Notes: generated by a model from the letters alone, not told the origin. DNA of 10,325 nt from Lachnospiraceae bacterium UBA1251 (GCA_002308255.1 DBVZ01000104.1:1-10325); one strand, 5' to 3'. Positions 1 through 7,117 are shown, counted from the stretch's first letter. Numbers and translations: made by a program.

Positions 1-492
1 GCCACGATCGCCGCTGCCGCTGCCGGCGCCAGCGTCACCCATGTTGACGCGGCACGGGGCATGGTCACCTGGGCGCATGAAAACGCGGCGGTATCGGGAC
101 TTTCCGATGCCCCGATCCGCTGGATCGTCGACGACTGCATCAAGTTCGTCAACAGGGAGATCCGCCGGGGAAATCATTACGACGGCATCATCATGGATCC
201 CCCCTCCTACGGAAGGGGGCCGAAAGGCGAGATCTGGAAGCTGGAGGAAGAGATCTATCCGCTTCTTGCCGCATCCGTAAAACTCCTGCAGAAGAAGCCG
301 CTGTTTTTCCTGCTGAACTCCTATACGACCGGGCTGCAGGCCGGCGTCCTGAAATATCTCATCACCAAAGCGCTCGGCGAGCAGGGCTTTTCCGACGCCC
401 TGACCGAAGCCGATGAACTCGGTCTTCCGGTCGACGCTTCCCCGGGACTTGCCCTTCCCTGCGGAGCTTCCGGGAGAGTCACTTTTTCCTGA
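1..492 (+). CDS. Class I SAM-dependent methyltransferase, rRNA (RlmI-like) type; 5' end outside the window
   Basis: The reading frame is open from base 1, so the gene starts upstream; 163 C-terminal residues are present. What is left begins just after the expected glycine-rich SAM-binding motif I and includes a VDAARG stretch, where an acidic residue normally contacts the SAM ribose. The catalytic motif IV is DPPSYGRG (bases 196-219), a form typical of RlmI-like 23S rRNA cytosine methyltransferases and relatives (Pfam Methyltrans_SAM type). The C-terminal ADELGLPVDASPGLALPCG segment is also characteristic of this family. The likely role is cytoplasmic methylation of an rRNA base using S-adenosylmethionine, but the exact target cannot be decided without the N-terminus. 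The gene ends in TGA and is followed within 10 bases by a strong hairpin terminator. Confidence 0.85.
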   Translation, partial: ATIAAAAAGASVTHVDAARGMVTWAHENAAVSGLSDAPIRWIVDDCIKFVNREIRRGNHYDGIIMDPPSYGRGPKGEIWKLEEEIYPLLAASVKLLQKKPLFFLLNSYTTGLQAGVLKYLITKALGEQGFSDALTEADELGLPVDASPGLALPCGASGRVTFS

Positions 493-500
493 ATTTCAAA

Positions 501-542
501 CGGACCGCCGGCTTACGCAGCCCGGCGGTCCGCTTTCTTTTA
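501..542 (+). terminator. Intrinsic terminator of the methyltransferase gene, possibly bidirectional
   Basis: An 11-bp perfect GC-rich inverted repeat (CGGACCGCCGG at 501-511 pairs with 522-532) with a 10-nt loop is followed by a T-rich run (CTTTCTTTTA). On the minus strand the same stem lies about 27 nt past the mntP stop codon, followed by TTTGAAATTC, so it may also end the azlC-azlD-mntP transcript, though that T-tract is weaker. Confidence 0.85.
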
Positions 543-558
543 CCTGCTTCTTTATTCT

Positions 559-1116
559 TTATCCAAGAAACATGTGCTCGATAAGGATCCTCGCCCCGAT
601 CAGGATCAGCATGATGCCGCCGACGCGCTCCGAGGAGGCGCGGAAGCGGGTCCCGAACGCATGTCCGATCCAGACGCCCGCGGCGCTGAAAAGAAAAGTC
701 GTGCAGCCGATCACTGCAGCCGCGAAGGCGATATTTACCGCCAGAAAACCGAACGTCACACCGACAGCCAGCGCGTCGATGCTCGTCGCGACGGCAAGCG
801 GGAGCATGGACCTCCAGGCAAAGCCCACATCTGTCTGTTCGTCTCCGCCAAACGACTCCCGGATCATATTGATCCCTATGATGAGAAGAAGGATGAAGGC
901 GATCCAGTGGTCATATTTCTCGATCTGTTTATAGAAACGCGAGCCCGCGAGATAACCGAGCACAGGCATGAGAGCCTGAAAGCCTCCGAAATAGAGTCCC
1001 GCTATGACCGCTCCGAGCCAGCTCATTTTTTTCAGACTGATGCCCTTGCACAAAGACACCGCGAACGCGTCCATGGACAGCCCGATCCCGATTACGATAA
1101 TATCCAGAAAACTCAT
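559..1116 (-). CDS. mntP: Manganese efflux pump MntP
   Basis: This 185-residue, very hydrophobic protein matches MntP (formerly YebN, DUF204) in length and design: six membrane helices arranged as two homologous halves. Each half carries the family's acidic signature, GLSMDAFAVSLCKG around Asp16 and ATSIDALAVGVTFG around Asp114; the equivalent aspartates are needed for Mn2+ export in characterised members. A hydrophilic loop (about residues 88-100, GGDEQTDVG) separates the halves. The protein exports Mn2+ across the cytoplasmic membrane. The ATG has a good ribosome binding site (AAGGGAG, 5 nt upstream). The gene lies 58 nt downstream of azlD on the same strand, with no visible promoter or yybP-ykoY manganese riboswitch in the gap, so it is probably the last gene of the azlCD transcript. 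Family identity is confident; co-transcription is inferred. Confidence 0.93.
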   Translation of the reverse strand: MSFLDIIVIGIGLSMDAFAVSLCKGISLKKMSWLGAVIAGLYFGGFQALMPVLGYLAGSRFYKQIEKYDHWIAFILLLIIGINMIRESFGGDEQTDVGFAWRSMLPLAVATSIDALAVGVTFGFLAVNIAFAAAVIGCTTFLFSAAGVWIGHAFGTRFRASSERVGGIMLILIGARILIEHMFLG

Positions 1117-1174
1117 GGTTACTCCCTTTTACTCAGCCAATATCCGGTATTTCTGCGCCATTCCCCGGGCCGGT

Positions 1175-1495
1175 TCAGAACACTGCCACTCCCGGGATCA
1201 GCTCAACCAGGAAAACCGCAATGCATGCCCCTGCCGCCACAGTCAGGAGGCTTTTATTTTTATAGGAAAGGAACAGCGCGGTAAGGAATCCGGCCGCGGC
1301 GGAAACGGGACTGTTCGTCGCATAAAAGACCGCCGGCACCGTCATCGCCCCGAGCGTCACATAGGGAACATAATACAGGAAAGACCGGAGCGTCCGGCTT
1401 TTGATCCTGCCCCGGATAAAAGTAAAGGGGATCATGCGGATGAGATAGGTCACCAGCGCCATGACAAGCATGTAGATGTAAATATTTCCGCTCAT
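1175..1495 (-). CDS. azlD: AzlD family branched-chain amino acid export subunit
   Basis: This is a 106-residue membrane protein with about four hydrophobic helices and the AzlD pattern: an N-terminal helix ending YLIRMIPF, then a LRSFLYYVPYVTLGAMTVPAVFY segment. It is the small subunit that works with AzlC to export branched-chain amino acids (AzlCD in Bacillus; YgaZ/YgaH in Escherichia coli is the equivalent pair). The frame stays open much further upstream, but the ATG at 1493-1495 is chosen because it makes a protein of the usual length. It also overlaps the azlC stop by 4 bases (ATGA) and has a strong AAGGAGG site at 1503-1509. That site is written inside the glutamate-rich tail codons of azlC, so the two proteins are probably translationally coupled. 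Confidence 0.92.
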   Translation of the reverse strand: MSGNIYIYMLVMALVTYLIRMIPFTFIRGRIKSRTLRSFLYYVPYVTLGAMTVPAVFYATNSPVSAAAGFLTALFLSYKNKSLLTVAAGACIAVFLVELIPGVAVF

Positions 1496-2223
1496 GCCGT
1501 TTCCTCCTTCTCTTCTTCCTCCGGCACCGGGGCGATCAGCGCCATCACGAATCCCACGGCAAGCGTGACCACGATCAGTCTGTAATTGGAGGGGATCAGG
1601 TTCAGCCCCGGGCAGTACCGCAGCGCGATGCTTCCTGCCATTGCGGCCAGCACGGCAGCCATCACCGTGCGGCTCTTTTTGGCATCCGGTATGATGATCG
1701 CGAGGAACATCCCGTAGATCGCGAGGCCGAGTGCGCTGACGATCCTCGCGGGGAGGATCTGTCCCATTGCGGCGCCGAGCAGCGTCCCGACGGTCCATCC
1801 CGGAACGGCGACGGAAATAATGCCGTAAGTATAGAGCGGATCGAGCGGCTTCGGATATAACGCGCTGAGCGCAAATACTTCGTCGCTCAGCCCGTAAGCG
1901 ATCGTCATCCGTTTTCCGGTCGAAAGCGACGGCTCTACGTTCTGGGAGAGCGACGCGGACATCAGCATGTAGCGGATATTGACTACGAACTGCTGCAGGG
2001 CCAGCGTGAGGTAGCTGCCGCCTGCCGCGATAATGTCAAGAGAGGCCAGCTGCCCCGCGGAGGTCAGATTCAGAAGTGACAGAAGAGCCGCCTGCACGGT
2101 GGAAATGCCGATGCCCGCGGCCTGTATGCCGAACGCGAACGATACGGCAAAATAACCGAGCGCTACGGGAATGCCGTGGCGCGCGCCTTTCTTCCATATT
2201 TGAAAACGTGATGCAGACTTCAT
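1492..2223 (-). CDS. azlC: AzlC family branched-chain amino acid permease
   Basis: This 243-residue integral membrane protein has the features of AzlC/YgaZ: a GIPVALGYFAVSFAFG first helix, an NLTSAGQLA segment (about residues 52-60), the VNIRYMLMSASLS motif (about 81-93) and a DEVFALS motif (about 114-120). It is the large subunit of the AzlCD exporter for branched-chain amino acids; substrate preference cannot be read from sequence. The C-terminus ends in an unusually acidic cytosolic tail (PVPEEEEKEETA). The start is ATG at 2221-2223; the nearest Shine-Dalgarno-like element, AAAGGT, is about 10 nt upstream and only moderate. It is the first gene of a leftward azlC-azlD-mntP cluster. The Lrp/AsnC-type regulator often seen beside azlCD is not in this window. 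Confidence 0.93.
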   Translation of the reverse strand: MKSASRFQIWKKGARHGIPVALGYFAVSFAFGIQAAGIGISTVQAALLSLLNLTSAGQLASLDIIAAGGSYLTLALQQFVVNIRYMLMSASLSQNVEPSLSTGKRMTIAYGLSDEVFALSALYPKPLDPLYTYGIISVAVPGWTVGTLLGAAMGQILPARIVSALGLAIYGMFLAIIIPDAKKSRTVMAAVLAAMAGSIALRYCPGLNLIPSNYRLIVVTLAVGFVMALIAPVPEEEEKEETA

Positions 2224-2302
2224 TTCAGGAGTTACCTTTATATTTTCAGCCAGTTAAATCCGGGGCGGTCCTTCAAAGCCGGCCGCTTACCGCAGTGCGT
2301 TG

Positions 2303-2311
2303 ATTATAGCA
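2303..2311 (-). promoter_or_regulatory. Extended -10 promoter for azlC-azlD-mntP
   Basis: Read on the minus strand this is TGCTATAAT, a perfect extended -10 element (TGnTATAAT). The -35 region at normal spacing is poor, as expected for extended -10 promoters. Transcription would start near base 2296 and give a leader of about 70 nt before the azlC ATG. No T-box or other leader motif is recognised in it. Confidence 0.65.
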
Positions 2312-2359
2312 TATTCCGCCGCCGAAACATAACAATTTCATCAGCTTTCCGAACTTCTA

Positions 2360-2400
2360 TTGCTTCTTTGCCGGAAGAAAGAATATAATTTCATAGGAGG
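2360..2400 (+). promoter_or_regulatory. Promoter and ribosome binding site of the AEC transporter gene
   Basis: A perfect -10 box TATAAT (2384-2389) lies 18 nt after a weak -35 (TTGCTT, 2360-2365). A perfect AGGAGG (2395-2400) follows, 9 nt before the ATG at 2410. The predicted start of transcription (about 2396) falls inside the AGGAGG, so either the leader is extremely short or another promoter is also used. A second ATG at 2406 is out of frame with the gene. Confidence 0.6.
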
Positions 2401-2409
2401 AAAAAATGC

Positions 2410-3348
2410 ATGGACAGCTTTCTCATAGCCTTCAACGCCGTCATCCCGTTCTTTGTCTATATGTTCTACGGCTTTATCATGCGCCGCGCCGGCGTTACGG
2501 ACGACGCGTTCCTGCGTAAGCTGAATAAAGTCGTCTTTCGTTCTTTCTACCCGATGATCACGTTCTGGAATCTGTACAGCATCGATCCGGACATGAAGTT
2601 CCGGCTCTCCTTCGTTCTGTACGGCAGCGGAGTTGTGATCATTGCCATCTGCCTGCTTCTCATGATCGTTCCCCGCTTCGTCAAAGACCGGAAGAAGACC
2701 GGCGTCGTCATTCAGGCCATCTACCGCGGGAACTCCCTCATTTACGCCCTGCCGCTCGCCCAGAATATCTACGGGAAAAAAGGAGCGATCCTCGCGACGA
2801 TGGCGGTCTCGGTCATCATTCCGATCTACAATATTTCCGCTGTGATCATTCTCGAGCATTTCAGCGGAAAGGCTTCCTCGAAGAAAGAACTGGTGAAAGA
2901 TGTCGCCACAAACCCGCTCCTCATCGGCGCTGCCGCGGGACTCCTTTTCTATTTCCTGAAGATCCGCCTGCCGGAAGGGATGAACAGCGCCATCTCCGCT
3001 CTCAACGGTATTGCGACGCCTCTGGCCCTTTTCATCCTCGGAGGAACGCTGCGGTTCTCTCAGATCGGAAAAAACCGGCGCTATCTTGCCTGGGGCCTCC
3101 TGTTCCGGATGGTCATCGTCCCCGCAGCAGTCCTGTTCATTACAGCCCTGACGCCCTTCAGCGCGGCAGAACGCTTTGTCGTCTTCGCTGTATTTGCGAC
3201 CCCGGTCGCGACCGCTTCCTACCCGATGGCGGAAAGCATGGGCGCGGACGGTGAACTGGCCGGACAGTTCGTCGTGCTCAGCACGGCGGTGTCCGTGTTT
3301 ACTCTTTTCCTTTTTATTTTCACGATGGGGAATCTCGGTCTTCTTTAA
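2410..3348 (+). CDS. AEC (auxin efflux carrier) family transporter
   Basis: This 312-residue protein has roughly ten hydrophobic segments in the two-times-five layout of the AEC/PIN-like fold. Family hallmarks include the YRGNSLIYALPLAQ stretch (about residues 105-118), the NPLLIGAAAGLLFYF segment that opens the second half (168-182), GIATPLALFILGGTL (200-214), and ATPVATASYPMAESMGADGELAG near the end (263-285). Bacterial members export or exchange organic acids such as malate, or other small anions; the substrate here is unknown. The ATG at 2410 is preferred because it is in frame and 9 nt from a perfect AGGAGG. The gene is single, divergent from azlC, and ends only 3 bases before the stop codon of the oppositely oriented DUF2752 gene. 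Confidence 0.9.
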   Translation: MDSFLIAFNAVIPFFVYMFYGFIMRRAGVTDDAFLRKLNKVVFRSFYPMITFWNLYSIDPDMKFRLSFVLYGSGVVIIAICLLLMIVPRFVKDRKKTGVVIQAIYRGNSLIYALPLAQNIYGKKGAILATMAVSVIIPIYNISAVIILEHFSGKASSKKELVKDVATNPLLIGAAAGLLFYFLKIRLPEGMNSAISALNGIATPLALFILGGTLRFSQIGKNRRYLAWGLLFRMVIVPAAVLFITALTPFSAAERFVVFAVFATPVATASYPMAESMGADGELAGQFVVLSTAVSVFTLFLFIFTMGNLGLL

Positions 3349-3351
3349 AAT

Positions 3352-3750
3352 TCAGATGCCGGTCAGATTCCTGACGATCCCGAAGATCACCGCGATCACG
3401 ACAACGACCGCCGCGGCGGTATTTTCCCATCTTTTATAAGTCCTGTCATTGCGGAGAATGTAGCGGAGCGCCCTGTAAATGCCGTAGCCGATCAGAAACG
3501 GCAGAAGAAGGAAGGCGAACGGATTCTCTGAAAATGCTCCCTTAAAATCCAGTCGGAGAAGTGCAACCAGCATGTGGCTCACACCGCAGCCGGGGCATTT
3601 CCATCCGGTGATGAGGCGGAAAACGCAGGGGATGTACAGTCCCGTCAGTGTGACGAAGACGTAATAAACCAGTCCTGCCGCAAGCAGGATGCTTATTATT
3701 TTCGCCAGTCGGAACGATCTGGCTTTCTTTCCCGCCGTTTCCTTATCCAT
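3352..3750 (-). CDS. DUF2752 family membrane protein
   Basis: This is a 132-residue small membrane protein. After a short basic N-terminus there is a helix (about residues 18-38), then the DUF2752 signature GWKCPGCGVSHMLVALLRLDF (49-69, with the CPGCG cysteines at 52 and 55), then two more hydrophobic segments (about 77-97 and 111-127). The two cysteines could bind a metal or form a disulfide, but no function is established for the family. The frame extends far upstream across the neighbouring gene, but the ATG at 3748-3750 gives the usual family length. It follows a modest GGGA-type ribosome site and sits just below a TGTTATACT promoter element. The gene is tail to tail with the AEC gene (3-base gap) and head to head with the VWA-like gene. 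Confidence 0.85.
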   Translation of the reverse strand: MDKETAGKKARSFRLAKIISILLAAGLVYYVFVTLTGLYIPCVFRLITGWKCPGCGVSHMLVALLRLDFKGAFSENPFAFLLLPFLIGYGIYRALRYILRNDRTYKRWENTAAAVVVVIAVIFGIVRNLTGI

Positions 3751-3809
3751 AAGTGATTCCCGGTTAAAAAGTATAACACACCTCTGCGGCATTATGATAC
3801 ACTGAAAAC
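3751..3809. promoter_or_regulatory. 59-bp divergent promoter region between the DUF2752 and VWA-like genes
   Basis: On the minus strand TGTTATACT (3770-3778) is an extended -10 element about 20 nt upstream of the DUF2752 start. On the plus strand TATGAT (3793-3798) or TACACT (3798-3803) could act as -10 boxes for the VWA-like gene. No Shine-Dalgarno sequence precedes the plus-strand ATG at 3810. The two promoters sit face to face with only about 15-20 bp between their -10 boxes. Confidence 0.5.
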
Positions 3810-5519
3810 ATGTCACAGGGTAAAAACACCGAAAAACCGGTCTTCCTTCCCGCTCCGTACCTGCGCGCCGTTCTGGAAAAGCGCAGCGCGGCGCTGCTTG
3901 CCGCTGCCCTTCTTGAGCGTGATTACGAGGAACCGGTCCGGTCCTCCATGCTGCGGGAGTTTCCCGACCTTCCCTGGCAGCTGCGCCTTCTGCTGACGCA
4001 TCCGGAACTTGCGAAAGAAGTTTCCTCCGGGACGCGGTCCGCATCCGGCACGCCTTCCCGCTCCGACGCTTTCTTCCGTTTCCGGATCCGTGCGGGATCC
4101 TCCTATCCGTTCCTGCGGGAGCTCCTTGCGCAGACGGAGATTCTTCCGGATGAGGAAATACGGCCGTTCGGAACGGACGGACTCCGTTTTTACGTGCCGG
4201 TTTCCCCGGACAGGTACGGCCCCGTTTCCTATGAGGACTATACACATATGCTTGTGCATGCCGTCTTCCGGCACATGGCCCTGCCCGAACGGGTGGCAAA
4301 GAGAGCCCGGAACGGTCACGCTGTCCCCCTGTGGGATCTCGCGGCGGACCTGTCTGCGGAGTATCTGCGCGTCTCCCTGTTTGACGATCCGAAGGCTGCC
4401 GAGACCCGGCTCGCGGCAAAGGCTTCCCTTCCCCCTGACTGCGATCCGGCGGATCCGCTTGCCGTCTTCCTCGCGCTCGGGGATCTTTTTGAGGATGAGA
4501 TCGAGCCGCTCTACGAGCGCTTCCGCCGTGACGATCACAGGTACTGGTACCGTGCCCCCTCACACCTTACGCATTCCCCGTCTTTCCCGGAGGACGCCCG
4601 CTCCCGTTCGGAGAGCGGACTGACCCTGGTTCTCTCCGAAAAAGAAGAGACCGCCGGACCGGATGACAGGCAGGAAAACGCCCGCGTCTCCCCGGACCGC
4701 TTTAAGGGGCTTCCCAAAGACGCGGAGGATCCCTCTGTATGGCAGGAATGGCTGAAGAATAAAGTCACGGACCGCTGGTCCTCCTCCGGGGAGGAGATGT
4801 CTTCCGGCCTCGGCCTCATGCGCTCCGGACAGTACGGACTGGCCCCCGGCTCGCGGGAGGAAAAAATGGTCCTGCGCGAGATCGGCAAATACGATTTCAC
4901 CCGCTATCTGCACCGTTTTTCCACGCTTCGTGAGGAAATGAGCCTCGATCAGGCCAGTTTTGACTATATTCCGTATTACTACGGTCTTGTCCGCTACGGC
5001 AATATGCCCCTGCTCGAGCCCCTTGAATACACCGAGAGCAGAAAAGTGGAAGAACTCGTGATCGCCATCGACACCTCCGGATCCTGCTCTCTCCCGATCG
5101 TGAGGCGGTTTTTTGCGGAGATCGAGAGGATCCTCATGAATCGGGAAAACTTCTTCCGGAAAATGAACATCCACATCATCCAGTGCGACTCCATCATTCA
5201 GGATCACACCGTGATCCATTCGCAGGAGGAATGGAAGCTCTATCTGCAGGACCTCACGATAAAAGGACGAGGCGGAACCAGCTTTGAACCGGTCTTCCGG
5301 CTCGTCGAAAAGCTGCGGGATGCGGGGGAACTGAAAAAACTGAAAGGACTGCTGTATTTTACGGACGGAGACGGGGCTTACCCCCGGTATCCGACGGATT
5401 ATGAGACAGCGTTCGTATTTACGACGAGAAAAGCTCTGCAGTTTAAGATCCCCGAATGGATCGTGCCGCTCTGCCTCGACATGCAGCCCGCCGAAAAAGC
5501 ACCGATGTTCCGGACGTAG
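3810..5519 (+). CDS. VWA-like (DUF2201, COG3864-type) protein, partner of the AAA+ ATPase
   Basis: This 569-residue soluble protein has two recognisable parts. The N-terminal part resembles the putative metallopeptidase domain DUF2201_N: a His-rich segment H146-x3-H150-x4-H155 in YTHMLVHAVFRHMALP, followed by LWDLAADLSAEYL (174-186). The glutamate of a canonical HExxH site is absent (HAVFR), so peptidase activity is doubtful. Residues about 265-335 form a polar, low-complexity linker. The C-terminal part is a VWA-like domain with a complete metal-ion-dependent adhesion site: DTSGS (421-425), Thr490 in GRGGTSFEPVF, and Asp519 in YFTDGDG. Such proteins act with MoxR-type ATPases, as encoded 59 nt downstream. 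The ATG at 3810 is the first possible start (a stop lies five codons upstream) and has no ribosome binding site. The target of the pair is unknown. Confidence 0.85.
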   Translation: MSQGKNTEKPVFLPAPYLRAVLEKRSAALLAAALLERDYEEPVRSSMLREFPDLPWQLRLLLTHPELAKEVSSGTRSASGTPSRSDAFFRFRIRAGSSYPFLRELLAQTEILPDEEIRPFGTDGLRFYVPVSPDRYGPVSYEDYTHMLVHAVFRHMALPERVAKRARNGHAVPLWDLAADLSAEYLRVSLFDDPKAAETRLAAKASLPPDCDPADPLAVFLALGDLFEDEIEPLYERFRRDDHRYWYRAPSHLTHSPSFPEDARSRSESGLTLVLSEKEETAGPDDRQENARVSPDRFKGLPKDAEDPSVWQEWLKNKVTDRWSSSGEEMSSGLGLMRSGQYGLAPGSREEKMVLREIGKYDFTRYLHRFSTLREEMSLDQASFDYIPYYYGLVRYGNMPLLEPLEYTESRKVEELVIAIDTSGSCSLPIVRRFFAEIERILMNRENFFRKMNIHIIQCDSIIQDHTVIHSQEEWKLYLQDLTIKGRGGTSFEPVFRLVEKLRDAGELKKLKGLLYFTDGDGAYPRYPTDYETAFVFTTRKALQFKIPEWIVPLCLDMQPAEKAPMFRT

Positions 5520-5578
5520 ACGGGATTTCCGCAGGACTTCGCACAGCTGAACGAATCAACAACCCAAAGAGGCTCAAC

Positions 5579-7117
5579 ATGAATATCCAGGAAGCAAAAG
5601 AAGAGATCACCCGCACCTACCGCGCATATCAGAAGAAAAATCCGGACGGCAGTCTCCGCATCCCGCTCGAAAAGCAGCGGCCGGTCCTTCTCATCGGCCC
5701 GCCCGGGATCGGCAAGACCGCCATCATGAAGCAGATCGCCGACGAGACAGGCTGCGGCCTGCTCGCCTATTCCATGACGCACCACACGCGGCAGAGCGCG
5801 ATCGGCCTGCCCTTTATCTCGGAAAAAGAATACGGCGGGAAGAAATATTCCGTGACTGAGTACACGATGAGCGAGATCGTTGCCTCGATCTATGATTACA
5901 TGCGGGAGACGGGCAAAAAAAGCGGGATCCTGTTCCTCGACGAGATCAACTGCGTCTCGGAGACCCTGACGCCGGTCATGCTCCAGCTCCTGCAGAACAA
6001 GACCTTCGGAAATGTGCCTCTCCCCGAAGGCTGGATCATCGTCTCTGCCGGAAATCCCCCGGAATACAACAAATCCGTACGGGAGCTCGATATGGTCACT
6101 CTCGACCGCGTCAAGAACATGGAGATCTCCGCGGATGTCGGAGTATGGCAGGAGTACGCCCGGAAGAACGGGATCCACCCTGCGGTCCGTACTTATCTCA
6201 GCCTTTATCCGGACCACTTCTATAATATTACGAACACGGACCGCGGCCAGCTCTTCGTGACCGCCCGCGGCTGGGAAGATCTCTCCTGCGTTCTCGCCTC
6301 CTATGAAGAAGACGGCGAAGAAGTGGACAGCAGCTTCTTCCTGCAGTACCTGCAGCACGACGAGATCGCGCGCTCCTTCGCGGTCTACTATGATCTGTAC
6401 CGGCATTTTACGAATCAGCGCAGCGAGGACATTCCGACCTCTCCCGCGGACCGGGACGGCATTTCCGGCGGGACCTCCGAAAATGCCTCCGTCTTCGAAA
6501 ACCTTCTGAAAATGAGTCCGGAAAGGCTCGCTGTCCTCTCCCAGACGGAGTGCCTTGCAGTGGCGGCGATCCTGTTCCACTCCATTCAGCTGGATGCGCG
6601 GGAAAGAAGCGCCGTCCTCTCCCGTCTCCGCCGCCTCGAGGAGCTGGCCGGCATGATCCCCTCCTCCTGCAGCTTTGCCGCGGAACAGGACCGGAACGAG
6701 TTCTTTTCCCGGAAAAGAAATGCACTTGACATTCGCGTAAAGCACGGTATTGTAAAACCCGATGAGGAATTCTTCGAAAAAGCCGTGCTGACCCGTCTCG
6801 AAAATGACGCCGTCGCGTGGGCAAAAGAACGGAGACTGGCCGGAAACGGCCCGGATCCCTCTTCCGGAATCCCTTTCCGGGATTATGAGAGCGGACGGAT
6901 CGCGGCGGAACGCAGTGAAACGGAAAAGCATTCCCTGGATCTGACCGCACGGGTGGAAGAAGCCTACCGCATCCTGGAACAATGCCCGCAGGGGGCGGGC
7001 GCCCTTATGTATCTGACAACCGACCTGTCCGGCGATCCGGATACCGCAGCCCTTCTTACAGGGCGCGAGATCCCCGTGTACCTGAAGTACTGCGCCGAAC
7101 TGCTTTCACAGGAATAA
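5579..7117 (+). CDS. MoxR-like AAA+ ATPase
   Basis: This 512-residue protein has an N-terminal AAA+ domain: Walker A GPPGIGKT (residues 40-47), Walker B ILFLDE (117-122), sensor-1 Asn159 in SAGNPPEYN, a RVKN segment (178-181) near the arginine-finger position, and a TARGWEDLS sensor-2-like segment (228-236). This matches MoxR-family ATPases, which use ATP to remodel or load metals or cofactors into partner proteins with a VWA protein as adaptor; the VWA-like gene lies immediately upstream. The ATG at 5579 is chosen because it has an AAAGAGG site 6 nt upstream and puts Walker A at the usual distance from the N-terminus. The frame stays open back into the previous gene. Residues about 250-512 look helical and charged, and I do not recognise them. 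The stop codon lies in the loop of a small hairpin. Confidence 0.87.
   Translation: MNIQEAKEEITRTYRAYQKKNPDGSLRIPLEKQRPVLLIGPPGIGKTAIMKQIADETGCGLLAYSMTHHTRQSAIGLPFISEKEYGGKKYSVTEYTMSEIVASIYDYMRETGKKSGILFLDEINCVSETLTPVMLQLLQNKTFGNVPLPEGWIIVSAGNPPEYNKSVRELDMVTLDRVKNMEISADVGVWQEYARKNGIHPAVRTYLSLYPDHFYNITNTDRGQLFVTARGWEDLSCVLASYEEDGEEVDSSFFLQYLQHDEIARSFAVYYDLYRHFTNQRSEDIPTSPADRDGISGGTSENASVFENLLKMSPERLAVLSQTECLAVAAILFHSIQLDARERSAVLSRLRRLEELAGMIPSSCSFAAEQDRNEFFSRKRNALDIRVKHGIVKPDEEFFEKAVLTRLENDAVAWAKERRLAGNGPDPSSGIPFRDYESGRIAAERSETEKHSLDLTARVEEAYRILEQCPQGAGALMYLTTDLSGDPDTAALLTGREIPVYLKYCAELLSQE

Larger units (their letters stand above)
2224..2409. other. Divergent intergenic region between azlC and the AEC transporter gene
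   Basis: These 186 bp hold the leftward extended -10 promoter (2303-2311) and the rightward TATAAT promoter plus ribosome binding site of the AEC gene (2360-2400). I see no small ORF with a credible start, no terminator and no clear operator palindrome. Confidence 0.6.

Noticed and set aside
574..1284. A 236-codon plus-strand frame over mntP
   Set aside because: It is a shadow of mntP: highly charged translation, no ribosome site, and mntP on the other strand is unambiguous.
1496..1798. N-terminal extension of azlD to 207 residues
   Set aside because: The extra part overlaps azlC in another frame and is Arg-rich; the ATG at 1495 has a strong ribosome site and the 4-base overlap typical of azlCD.
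2245..2296. T-box-like GGACCGCC in the azlC leader
   Set aside because: It resembles part of the T-box core, but a base is missing from the consensus and the leader is only about 70 nt with no specifier stem.
3751..4563. Long upstream extension of the DUF2752 frame, and a 241-codon antisense frame at 3813-4538
   Set aside because: Both lie opposite the VWA-like gene, are rich in Arg/Gly/Pro and resemble no family; the DUF2752 protein has its usual length from the ATG at 3750.
4560..5219. A 219-codon antisense frame over the VWA domain
   Set aside because: It lies opposite the MIDAS-coding region and shows no independent motifs or start signal.
5456..5578. Earlier in-frame start of the AAA+ ATPase overlapping the VWA-like gene
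   Set aside because: There is no ribosome binding site there, the extra 41 residues look like shadow sequence, and ATG 5579 has AAAGAGG at good spacing.
5399..6982. A 527-codon open frame antisense to the AAA+ ATPase gene
   Set aside because: It lies opposite a gene with clear Walker motifs; long antisense frames are expected in GC-rich coding DNA, and the translation shows no recognisable domain.
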